A stretch of DNA of 25,929 nucleotides, taken from positions 1-25,929 of IMG/VR virus record IMGVR_UViG_3300031857_001210. One strand, written 5' to 3'. The DNA is from a virus. Below are positions 1 through 5,139 of this stretch, piece by piece (position 1 is the stretch's first letter; each line of letters begins with the position of its first letter). The notes under the pieces were generated by a model that saw nothing but the letters and a program-made list of their open reading frames with translations, searched no databases and was not told where the DNA came from. Made by a program: the position numbers and the translations under genes.

Positions 1-18
1 TGTTGTTGAGTGTGTCAT
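1..18 (-). CDS. Start of a gene cut by the left window edge
   Basis: Only the first six codons (MTHSTT) lie in the window. The call rests on context. An ATG at 16-18 follows a leader with two AGCGAA boxes and lies downstream of promoter module A, the same arrangement that precedes the genes starting at 1206 and 2491. The first residues MTH match those of the protein starting at 1206, which might hint at a related product, but six residues cannot establish that. Nothing can be said about function. Confidence 0.45.
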
Positions 19-35
19 TTCGCTTTTCTTTCGCT
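19..35 (-). promoter_or_regulatory. Twin AGCGAA leader boxes, copy A
   Basis: On the minus strand AGCGAA occurs at 30-35 and again at 19-24, exactly 11 nt apart, directly before the ATG at 18. No GGAG-type Shine-Dalgarno sequence is visible here, so the boxes may belong to the translation initiation region. The same twin arrangement with the same 11-nt spacing occurs before the genes starting at 1206 and 2491. Function is inferred only from this repetition. Confidence 0.5.
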
Positions 36-63
36 ATTAACTGACTATGCGGAATTGCTGTGT

Positions 64-124
64 CAGTGAAGATAGTGTAACACGGTAATTCACCTTGACA
101 ATACTTTTTTAAATTATTTTGTAG
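64..124 (-). promoter_or_regulatory. Promoter/operator module A
   Basis: The minus strand has a -35 TTGTCA (96-101), a 16-bp spacer and an extended -10 TGTTACACT (TACACT at 74-79). An A/T tract resembling an UP element lies upstream at about 102-120. The spacer and -10 form a 23-bp imperfect palindrome at 73-95, as expected of an operator whose occupancy would block RNA polymerase. It is the first of three related modules and would drive the gene leaving the window at its left edge. Confidence 0.7.
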
Positions 125-134
125 GGACAAACCC

Positions 135-386
135 TTAGTCGTTCATGTGCTGGGCAATCTCGCGCTCAATGCGTGACTCGTCCTTACTGGTCATCTTCTT
201 TGCCAGCCACGGTGCAGGACGGCCACGGCGGTCGCACACCACCCAGTCGCTCTCGCTGTAACCGTGGTAATCCCAGTCGCTGGCCGCGTTCTGGCAGTAG
301 GAACCAGCAACGCTGAAGTATTCAACGACACCGATCACGCAAGGGATGCCTGCGACGCGGGTTTCAATTTCTGCGATGAATGACAT
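135..386 (-). CDS. Hypothetical phage protein, 83 aa
   Basis: I do not recognise a named family. The product is a small soluble protein rich in aromatic residues in its middle (SDWDYHGYSESDW, about residues 40-52) with a charged C-terminal helix. The start at 386 is chosen because it follows AAGGAAATTACC, a good ribosome-binding site, and lies just past the stop of the upstream gene at 397; a longer reading from 410 would overlap that gene. It is the last gene of the unit begun by promoter B, and promoter module A lies just beyond its stop codon. Confidence 0.75.
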   Translation of the reverse strand: MSFIAEIETRVAGIPCVIGVVEYFSVAGSYCQNAASDWDYHGYSESDWVVCDRRGRPAPWLAKKMTSKDESRIEREIAQHMND

Positions 387-396
387 GGTAATTTCC

Positions 397-1206
397 TTAA
401 ACGGTTTCAAGAACTTTAGGGCGCTGGATAACGGTCTGCTTCACGCCGTTGTATACGGTGTGTTCTTTGATGCTGGCCTTGATGGTGTTGGTGTCACCCT
501 TGCCGCCGATGCTGGACTTGCCCTTGTAAGTAATGGCATTGCCTGCCTCGTCGCGGGCGATGGTGATGTAATTGTTGCCGTAGAACTCAGAATGTAAAAC
601 AATGATGCGCTCGACGGTGATGGTCAAGGTGACCTTGTCGCCCACCGCGCCGATGTGCTGGCTGTTGGCGCGTGCGGCCTCAAGGCGGTCGATCACCGCA
701 AAGCAGGACTCTACGGCCTCAACTTGGCGGGCGGATAAGTTGCCCCAGTAGGCAAGGTTGGCGATAGAACTGAGCAGGAAAGTATTTGCACCCTTGTAAG
801 CCTCTAAACGGGCCACCAAGGCGCTGTTGGCATCGCGCCATGCTTGACCAGCCTCAAGGCGTTCTGCGGCTCTCTGAGCGCGTTCTGCCTCAATCTGTGC
901 CTTGCGTGTCTCACGGCGCTTCTGGGCACCAGCCTGACGGCGTGCGCGTGTGTGTTCGGCGCGAACTTCCAAGAAGCGATCAATGCCCCAGCCAGTCTTG
1001 GCAACACAATCGCAACCCACCTTAAATTGCTTTGCGCCAGCAATGGAACCCTTGATCCAGAACTCCCAACGAATGCCTGTGCCGCAATAGTCGCAGACGC
1101 CGCCAGCCTTGGTCGTGCCATCGCCGTTATCCCAGACATTCTCGCTCACACCTGTGCATGAGAAGGGTGCCTTGCCGAGTCCTGCTTTTTCAAATGGGTG
1201 TGTCAT
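397..1206 (-). CDS. Zinc-ribbon protein with C-terminal OB-like domain
   Basis: This 269-aa protein has three visible parts. The N-terminus holds a Cys cluster (CDYC at 38-41 and CDC at 65-67) that would bind a metal. A basic, Arg/Ala/Glu-rich helical segment spans about residues 78-125. The C-terminal 75 residues begin with GDKVTLTITVERI and alternate strands ending in a VKQTVIQRPK motif, which resembles an OB-like domain common in phage and plasmid hypothetical proteins. A role in nucleic-acid binding is inferred from the zinc cluster plus the OB-like fold; no enzyme motif is seen. It is the first gene after promoter B, with AGGAG in its leader. Confidence 0.8.
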   Translation of the reverse strand: MTHPFEKAGLGKAPFSCTGVSENVWDNGDGTTKAGGVCDYCGTGIRWEFWIKGSIAGAKQFKVGCDCVAKTGWGIDRFLEVRAEHTRARRQAGAQKRRETRKAQIEAERAQRAAERLEAGQAWRDANSALVARLEAYKGANTFLLSSIANLAYWGNLSARQVEAVESCFAVIDRLEAARANSQHIGAVGDKVTLTITVERIIVLHSEFYGNNYITIARDEAGNAITYKGKSSIGGKGDTNTIKASIKEHTVYNGVKQTVIQRPKVLETV

Positions 1207-1208
1207 GT

Positions 1209-1225
1209 TTCGCTCCTGATTCGCT
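1209..1225 (-). promoter_or_regulatory. Twin AGCGAA leader boxes, copy B
   Basis: AGCGAA occurs on the minus strand at 1220-1225 and 1209-1214, 11 nt apart, just upstream of the ATG at 1206. In this copy an AGGAG Shine-Dalgarno sequence overlaps the second box. See copies at 19-35 and 2494-2510. Confidence 0.5.
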
Positions 1226-1250
1226 GTTACCTGCTTATTGCAGTGATTGG

Positions 1251-1302
1251 AAGTGTAACACGGTATTTCACTTGTGCAACACTTTTTTAATTTATTTTGT
1301 TG
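1251..1302 (-). promoter_or_regulatory. Promoter/operator module B
   Basis: The minus strand has -35 TTGCAC (1274-1279), a 16-bp spacer and an extended -10 TGTTACACT (TACACT at 1252-1257). The segment 1251-1273 is the best of the three palindromes: half-site AAGTGnAAnAC, a central base, then its exact complement, with mismatches only at the n positions. An A/T tract resembling an UP element covers about 1281-1300 and contains the stop codon of the upstream gene (1292-1294). The first gene downstream is the zinc-ribbon gene starting at 1206. Confidence 0.78.
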
Positions 1303-1474
1303 GTACTTTCCCCAAGTCGTATTTGCCCTGCATTTTGAGGCGGTCGATCAGGTCTCGAAGTAGGATGTTCTCGTCGCCATCATGCTCAAGAGCAAAACGC
1401 TCGATCTCCGCGACGATGTAGTCGCACCCGTGGTCAAAGCCTTTGATGTATTCGCTCATAGTGGTCTCGCTCAT
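1292..1474 (-). CDS. Small hypothetical protein, 60 aa
   Basis: The product is a 60-residue acidic, mostly helical protein (MSETTMSEYIKGF... to ...DLGKVPTK) with no recognised motif. The start at 1474 is chosen because its ATG overlaps the TGA of the upstream gene in an ATGA, the usual junction in this operon; a longer open frame to 1600 lies inside that gene and is not used. Its stop codon lies in the A/T tract of promoter module B. Confidence 0.7.
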   Translation of the reverse strand: MSETTMSEYIKGFDHGCDYIVAEIERFALEHDGDENILLRDLIDRLKMQGKYDLGKVPTK

Positions 1475-1911
1475 AATTCGTTCAATGCCAGAAAACCTTC
1501 TGGGGTTACAGACCACACCACCGCGTCTTTGCGCTGGTGCGTTTTCCTGCGGGTGCCGCTGTCCACCACAAACCCGCGATCCATCAAGGTCACGCGGCAT
1601 GGTCGATACGAGTTGCCCTCCATGCCCATCGTTTGCTGGGCCTCCTCATCTGTCAGGCCAAGAGGGTACGAACACAAATGCGCCAGCACCTTGCGCGTGA
1701 TGGTGCCGAACTTGGGCGCGATGGCCTCTGCGGCGGCTCTGGAGGTGTCGCTGTGCCATTGGTGCGGGGGTAGGTAGCCCTTACCCTTGCGACGGCCTAT
1801 ATCGGCCTCCAGCAAAGCAATGCAGGTGTTGATGGCATCGGCCACAAACATATCTTCGGTGCGAATTGATTTGAGTTCGGCCAGCACGCGGCCCATCGTG
1901 CGCTTGCTCAT
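1471..1911 (-). CDS. Phage winged-helix DNA-binding protein
   Basis: The 146-aa product has a pattern seen in many phage proteins annotated as winged helix-turn-helix: HSDTSRAAAEAIAPKFGTITRKVLAHL, then GLTDEEAQQTMGM, then a wing-like segment with YRPCRVTLMDRGFVVDSG and a final VVWSVTPEG strand. The first about 45 residues are a separate helical extension. It is probably a DNA-binding accessory or regulatory protein of replication; its target is unknown. It overlaps both neighbours by ATGA. Confidence 0.8.
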   Translation of the reverse strand: MSKRTMGRVLAELKSIRTEDMFVADAINTCIALLEADIGRRKGKGYLPPHQWHSDTSRAAAEAIAPKFGTITRKVLAHLCSYPLGLTDEEAQQTMGMEGNSYRPCRVTLMDRGFVVDSGTRRKTHQRKDAVVWSVTPEGFLALNEL

Positions 1912-2111
1912 GCGGCTTCCTCGATTGTGTCGGTCACTACAAACTCACCACGGTCGCCATTCCATGTGCAGTCTGGCAATGTGATCTTAAAAAACTTCAC
2001 AACTTCCATGACCTCGGCCTTGGTCTTTTTGTAGTCACACAGTGGTGAACCTTGGTTGATCAAAATCCAGCCGCGTTCGCTGTAACTCAAATAAATTTTA
2101 GGGTCGCTCAT
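1908..2111 (-). CDS. Small hypothetical protein, 67 aa
   Basis: No family is recognised. The protein is short and soluble with a predicted strand-turn start (IYLSYSERGWILI) and a hydrophobic helix around VMEVVKFF. The ATG at 2111 is preceded by an AAAGCGAATCGATT leader that carries the AGCGAA motif seen before other genes here. A strong GC hairpin lies between this gene and the one upstream, so its expression may be partly uncoupled from it. It ends in an ATGA overlap with the winged-helix gene. Confidence 0.7.
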   Translation of the reverse strand: MSDPKIYLSYSERGWILINQGSPLCDYKKTKAEVMEVVKFFKITLPDCTWNGDRGEFVVTDTIEEAA

Positions 2112-2137
2112 AATCGATTCGCTTTCGTTTTGGTTAA

Positions 2138-2151
2138 GCCCCCGAAGGGGC
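2138..2151 (-). terminator. Short GC hairpin with TTCG loop
   Basis: The minus strand reads GCCCC-TTCG-GGGGC, a five-pair all-GC stem closed by the very stable UUCG tetraloop. It lies between the stop at 2159 and the start at 2111. No U-run follows, so it is more likely a partial terminator, a processing or mRNA-stability element, than a full intrinsic terminator. Confidence 0.5.
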
Positions 2152-2158
2152 GGGTGGT

Positions 2159-2491
2159 TTACTTGCTGGTGACCTTTACGCTGAACACAGCGGAGGTATT
2201 TGTGTTTGACGCGACCAAGCCAGCAACAATTTTGTTGGCATCGATTTCTTTGTTTTGCTCTTGCAACAAAACAGTAAGAGCGGCCAAGATTTTTTTGTAG
2301 TCAACGCTTGAGCGGTTGCTCTCGATGTAGGTGGCTTTGAAGAGCGCACCCTCGACTACTTTGGCACCGCCTGCGCTGGCGCTATCCTTGATGCCGTCCT
2401 TAATTGCATCGGCTTGCTTGGTCAGATCGGCGATCTGTGCCAACAATGTGCCGAGTGTGTCTACTGATGTGAAGTTGATGTCGTTGTTCAT
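2159..2491 (-). CDS. Small helical phage protein, 110 aa
   Basis: The product begins with a helix (TSVDTLGTLLAQIADLTKQADAIKDGIKD) followed by a strand pair around VVEGALFKATYIESNRSSVDYKKI. This pattern recurs in many siphovirus and podovirus early-region hypothetical proteins; I know of no assigned function. It is the first gene behind promoter C, which suggests high or separately controlled expression. The ATG at 2491 is preceded by the twin AGCGAA leader. Confidence 0.75.
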   Translation of the reverse strand: MNNDINFTSVDTLGTLLAQIADLTKQADAIKDGIKDSASAGGAKVVEGALFKATYIESNRSSVDYKKILAALTVLLQEQNKEIDANKIVAGLVASNTNTSAVFSVKVTSK

Positions 2492-2493
2492 AA

Positions 2494-2510
2494 TTCGCTT
2501 TCTGTTCGCT
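2494..2510 (-). promoter_or_regulatory. Twin AGCGAA leader boxes, copy C
   Basis: AGCGAA occurs on the minus strand at 2505-2510 and 2494-2499, 11 nt apart, just before the ATG at 2491. No purine-rich Shine-Dalgarno of the GGAG type is present between the boxes and the start. The spacing matches copies A and B exactly. Confidence 0.5.
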
Positions 2511-2546
2511 GGTTCTGCCTTGCAACAATTGCTTGGTCAGTGAGGT

Positions 2547-2597
2547 AAGTGTAACACCATATTTCACCTGTGCAAGACTTTTTTAAATTATTTTCTA
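2547..2597 (-). promoter_or_regulatory. Promoter/operator module C
   Basis: The minus strand has -35 TTGCAC (2570-2575), a 16-bp spacer and extended -10 TGTTACACT (TACACT at 2548-2553). The palindromic operator copy is at 2547-2569, with some mismatches to the symmetric consensus. The upstream A/T tract runs into the stop codon of the Ref-like gene (2595-2597). It drives the gene starting at 2491. Confidence 0.75.
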
Positions 2598-2897
2598 GGT
2601 AGTTTCCCTAACTTCGTGGCCCAGCAACAACAGGGTGTCTTTGAGCAGGTCTGCCTCGTCGTAGCCGTAGTGCGCCTCGAAGCCCTTTGTCCCAAGGCCG
2701 TGAAGGCCCGTAGAGCCGCGATGATGCTCTGGGCATAGCGGTATGACACTCATGTGGCTAGAACGGCCCCAGCCCCCCGCCAATCGCCTTGGATGGTGCA
2801 ACTCAGCGGGCGTGCCCTCGTACCCCATTCGCCTGCACACGGCGCAACCCAACTCGGCCACCGCGCTCATGTGCTTTTTCTCTTTGAGTGTTGTCAT
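2595..2897 (-). CDS. Ref-like HNH nuclease
   Basis: This 100-aa protein matches the pattern of the phage P1 Ref family of RecA-dependent nucleases. A CxxC pair (C18, C21) is followed by LHHPR (H34, H35), then SHMSVIPLCPEHHRG (C55, H58, H59) and TGLHGLGTKGFEAHYG, which together form the zinc-stabilised HNH core. P1 Ref cuts DNA at RecA-made displacement loops; RecA dependence here is inferred from the family. It is shorter than P1 Ref (about 186 aa) and lacks the long N-terminal DNA-binding extension. The start at 2897 overlaps the upstream stop by ATGA. Confidence 0.8.
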   Translation of the reverse strand: MTTLKEKKHMSAVAELGCAVCRRMGYEGTPAELHHPRRLAGGWGRSSHMSVIPLCPEHHRGSTGLHGLGTKGFEAHYGYDEADLLKDTLLLLGHEVRETT

Positions 2898-3094
2898 TGG
2901 CGCGGCGTCCTGTTCTGCATCAACTCAATGAACTTGGCTTCCTCTTCTGGGTCAACAGGTACAGCGTTGTCCATCAGCGTGCCGTCCTCGACCATCTGGT
3001 GAATGTCAGCCAGCATCGCGGCCAACTCTTCCTCTGTGCCGTCGAAGTTGTCAAAGCAACCCTCGGCAAAAACAACTTTCAGTTTTTCAGTCAT
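2894..3094 (-). CDS. Acidic phage protein, 66 aa
   Basis: A strongly acidic small protein with the pattern KVVFAEGCFDNFDGTEEELAAMLADIHQMVEDGTL. I recognise this general pattern (a short strand, FDNF-GT, and an acidic helix) from several phage hypothetical proteins, but no function is known to me. It sits in an ATGA-linked chain between a zinc-knuckle protein and the Ref-like nuclease. Confidence 0.72.
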   Translation of the reverse strand: MTEKLKVVFAEGCFDNFDGTEEELAAMLADIHQMVEDGTLMDNAVPVDPEEEAKFIELMQNRTPRQ

Positions 3095-3237
3095 TGCTTA
3101 CCTTTCGTAAAGCCTGCACGGTTCTTCAAATCGTGGCAGGTCTGGCATCGCCACTGCGGTGCGCCTCTGCTGTTCTTACCTTGCACCTCTGCTGGCCGTA
3201 GGCGGCACACCTGACAGGTCTTTGGTTTGTCGGTCAT
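3091..3237 (-). CDS. Small CxxC zinc-knuckle protein, 48 aa
   Basis: This gene is short but well supported. The ATG at 3237 overlaps the upstream stop by ATGA and its own TGA overlaps the downstream ATG in the same way, exactly filling the interval between two neighbours. The product has two CxxC pairs (C8/C11 in TCQVC and C31/C34 in RCQTCH) separated by about 19 basic residues, a typical four-Cys zinc ribbon. It probably binds nucleic acid or a protein partner; no specific role can be given. Confidence 0.78.
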   Translation of the reverse strand: MTDKPKTCQVCRLRPAEVQGKNSRGAPQWRCQTCHDLKNRAGFTKGKQ

Positions 3238-3566
3238 TGCTTCATACCCCGCACATATGCCGCGAAGGATGCGGCGGTGTCGCCCAATGAACGCATCTTG
3301 TCAAATTCTTTAGCAACTTCTTCCAACACTTCATTGCGATCAACGGGCACGATAAATTTTTCTTTTGGAAATGCATCGCGATACTTGATGTACTCCTCGT
3401 CAAACGCCTTGTCCAATTCTGGTGTCTTCATGCAAATGCTCCACATTGAATAAATTAAAAAAACAAAACCAAGTGCGGCCACCCAGTGGGTGTGCATTGC
3501 CCAGCCATCGAGCAACACCAGCACCCAGCCAGTCATCTGCATCACGGTTGCTTGGTAGGTGTTCAC
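3234..3566 (-). CDS. Small membrane protein, 110 aa
   Basis: The N-terminal half contains two hydrophobic segments (about residues 8-20 and 28-46, GWVLVLLDGWAMHTHWVAALGFVFLIYSMW) that look like a helical hairpin. The C-terminal half is charged and probably cytoplasmic. The start is a GTG at 3566 whose GTGA overlaps the upstream stop; no other start fits as well. It is one of three small membrane proteins in 3234-4148. A lysis or membrane-remodelling role is possible but no holin signature is certain. Confidence 0.7.
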   Translation of the reverse strand: MNTYQATVMQMTGWVLVLLDGWAMHTHWVAALGFVFLIYSMWSICMKTPELDKAFDEEYIKYRDAFPKEKFIVPVDRNEVLEEVAKEFDKMRSLGDTAASFAAYVRGMKQ

Positions 3567-3895
3567 ATCGTGGCCTTTCCTTCGGCCCTGTTGTTCGCCT
3601 GCTCAGTGCGCCATATTTCCACGCGCAATTCAGCCGCCGTGATGTCCCATTTCAGACGCTCCTCAATAGCCACAGCCTCCCGCAATCCTTCAAGCAATTG
3701 AATCATCTCTGGGTGTGCATACGCTTCGCGCTCCTGCGCACCAATCGCGGTCTCCATGCTTCGCTTCATCAAGATGCCCTTCAGACTCTTTCGGTAATGC
3801 TCGATGTATGTGCGCTCTGCCTTTGCCTTTGCAAACAGCGCGGCGTTCTTCAGGATATAGTCCACCGCTTTGTGTGGGTCTCGTTCTTCACTCAT
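3563..3895 (-). CDS. Helical phage protein, 110 aa
   Basis: The protein is almost all helix and has the pattern KAERTYIEHYRKSLKGILMK ... QEREAYAHPEMIQLLEGLREAVAIEERLKWDITAAELRVEIWRTEQ, a widely distributed phage early-region family without a known function to my knowledge. The conserved AYAHP and EIWRTEQ segments argue that it is real and under selection. It overlaps the upstream gene's 3' end and the downstream gene's GTG start. Confidence 0.78.
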   Translation of the reverse strand: MSEERDPHKAVDYILKNAALFAKAKAERTYIEHYRKSLKGILMKRSMETAIGAQEREAYAHPEMIQLLEGLREAVAIEERLKWDITAAELRVEIWRTEQANNRAEGKATM

Positions 3896-4025
3896 AAAAC
3901 ATTTTCCTTTTCTTTTCGCGATTGCGCTTGATCACCATGCCAACAAAAATTGCCAAACAAATCCAAAACATGAAACCACTCATTGCCATGAATGTCCAAA
4001 AAAAATCTCCGAATGATTCAAACAT
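3888..4025 (-). CDS. Single-helix membrane peptide, 45 aa
   Basis: A 45-residue product has one strongly hydrophobic stretch (about residues 8-32, rich in F, M and I) followed by a basic tail with IKRNREKKRK. That is the shape of a small inner-membrane protein with its C-terminus in the cytoplasm. The ATG at 4025 directly follows the stop of the upstream gene, behind a strong AAGGAG ribosome-binding site. Its stop runs 8 nt into the next gene. Unknown role. Confidence 0.65.
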   Translation of the reverse strand: MFESFGDFFWTFMAMSGFMFWICLAIFVGMVIKRNREKKRKMFYE

Positions 4026-4148
4026 TTACTTCTCCTTTTTTTTGTTACAAGACCAGTAATACCAACACAAAAGAATCGTTGCAATCCAACACAACGCGCC
4101 AGTCAACATCAACATAATCATCAAAATATTAAAGAGGTCACTCACCAT
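4026..4148 (-). CDS. Single-helix membrane peptide, 40 aa
   Basis: The product MVSDLFNILM...CNKKKEK has a hydrophobic span at about residues 5-33 and a lysine-rich tail, the same layout as the 45-aa peptide encoded immediately downstream. The two could act together, or be successive versions of one activity. The start at 4148 overlaps the last codons of the upstream gene. Too short for a family assignment. Confidence 0.6.
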   Translation of the reverse strand: MVSDLFNILMIMLMLTGALCWIATILLCWYYWSCNKKKEK

Positions 4149-4305
4149 AATTTTCCATCTCCTCTTTTGCTTCCATCATTGCATCCGCCTGCCGATATGC
4201 TTGATATGCAATTTGTTCTGGCTTTGCATTCTTAGGCGCTGTCTGCAACAACGAGTGCATTGCAATCAACGCGACGATGTCAATCCATTCAGGTTCTTGT
4301 TTCAT
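4138..4305 (-). CDS. Small hypothetical protein, 55 aa
   Basis: The product begins MKQEPEWIDIVALIAMHSLL and continues as a soluble helix rich in Ala, Gln and Glu, ending MENYGE. The first part (WIDIVALIAMHSLLQ) resembles short phage proteins in which a conserved helix is followed by a charged one; function unknown. The ATG at 4305 overlaps the stop of RusA by ATGA. Confidence 0.68.
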   Translation of the reverse strand: MKQEPEWIDIVALIAMHSLLQTAPKNAKPEQIAYQAYRQADAMMEAKEEMENYGE

Positions 4306-4649
4306 TCGATCTCCTCGATCTTTATCTTTAACATCCCACCAATGTCTGGTGCCCAGTAGATGCGCAGGTCAACGATCTGTGAATCGTCTTCGTACACACC
4401 AGCGTGCGCCAGTCCATCAAGGGTTGCTTTCAACAGGTTATCTAAATCCCTGCGTCGCTTGTCTGGCCTCCATGCTTCAATCACCACGCGCAGTGGCCCC
4501 TTGAAATGCCTGATCTGTTTTTGTAGCGTCATCTGGTCACCGACGGTCTCGCGATACTCGCGCCCTCTTGCGCTGATGATCATGCGGCCATCAAAGTTGC
4601 GCCAGTAGGTGTTGACCGATGGAGGCCAAGGCAGTGTGATCTCAATCAT
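4302..4649 (-). CDS. rusA: RusA family Holliday junction resolvase
   Basis: The 115-aa product has the full RusA pattern: LPWPPSVNTYWR near the N-terminus, then RRRDLDNLLKATLDGL (D68, D70 and K74) and GVYEDDSQI (D89). Those positions match the catalytic acidic residues and lysine of E. coli RusA (D70, D72, K76, D91) with the same spacing. RusA dimers cut four-way DNA junctions and can resolve branched phage DNA before packaging. The start at 4649 is chosen over an earlier in-frame ATG at 4700 because it overlaps the upstream stop by ATGA and gives the normal N-terminus. Confidence 0.92.
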   Translation of the reverse strand: MIEITLPWPPSVNTYWRNFDGRMIISARGREYRETVGDQMTLQKQIRHFKGPLRVVIEAWRPDKRRRDLDNLLKATLDGLAHAGVYEDDSQIVDLRIYWAPDIGGMLKIKIEEIE

Positions 4650-4897
4650 TGCGGCCTCATGCGATGGCGGATAGCCTCGGACAGTTCCTCTTGGCTCCAC
4701 TCAAGAGCAAGGTCAGCGCACGCGTTGCGCTCGATTGCAATTGCTTGCTTGCTGGTCTGAATAGCAATTGCCATGATTTCTGCTTTCGCTTCTCTCAATG
4801 CCTCGTCGAATTCAGTTTGTGTGAATAACTTCATGGCCCCAGAGTTGCCAAGTAGTTGCCTTGCTAAAGGGCTAAGTTCAGCATCTTGCTTTGTCAT
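4646..4897 (-). CDS. Small helical hypothetical protein, 83 aa
   Basis: This is an alanine- and glutamate-rich soluble helical protein containing repeated A-I-A-I patterns (EIMAIAIQTSKQAIAIERNACADLALEWSQEELSEAIRHRMRP). No family is recognised. I start it at 4897 rather than two codons earlier at 4903: AAGGAGA then has normal spacing, and the ATG overlaps the upstream TGA. Confidence 0.65.
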   Translation of the reverse strand: MTKQDAELSPLARQLLGNSGAMKLFTQTEFDEALREAKAEIMAIAIQTSKQAIAIERNACADLALEWSQEELSEAIRHRMRPQ

Positions 4898-5139
4898 TTC
4901 CATTCTCCTTCGTTACCTCGGTTACCTTTAGACCATTGGTCTCTAACATCTTTTTCAAGCGTTGATTCGGGGTGAAGTTCGTTCCACCCTTTCTTCCAGC
5001 GCCCAGCGTGGTCACTGTAGCCATTGAGCCAACGGTATGCACCATCACGATCTTTAATGCGCATCTTGATGACCTCCCGAACGAGACAGCGGTGCATATG
5101 CTCACGGTCTCTTGCTCTTTGCTCCTCCTTGTCATTCAA
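4894..5139 (-). CDS. Small basic phage protein, 81 aa
   Basis: A charged protein with the pattern EVIKMRIKDRDGAYRWLNGYSDHAGRWKKGWNELHP...DVRDQWSKGNRGNEGEWK. The ending GNRGxxGxW and the RWLNGY segment recur in phage early hypothetical proteins. Its frame is preferred over an overlapping 85-aa frame (4878-5135) because it starts with an ATGA overlap to the helicase gene and has a coherent protein-like composition. Possibly DNA-associated; function unknown. Confidence 0.7.
   Translation of the reverse strand: MNDKEEQRARDREHMHRCLVREVIKMRIKDRDGAYRWLNGYSDHAGRWKKGWNELHPESTLEKDVRDQWSKGNRGNEGEWK

Noticed and set aside
4878-5135. 85-aa minus-strand frame overlapping the 81-aa gene
   Set aside because: The alternative frame at 4894-5139 begins with an ATGA overlap to the helicase stop and looks like a real charged phage protein.
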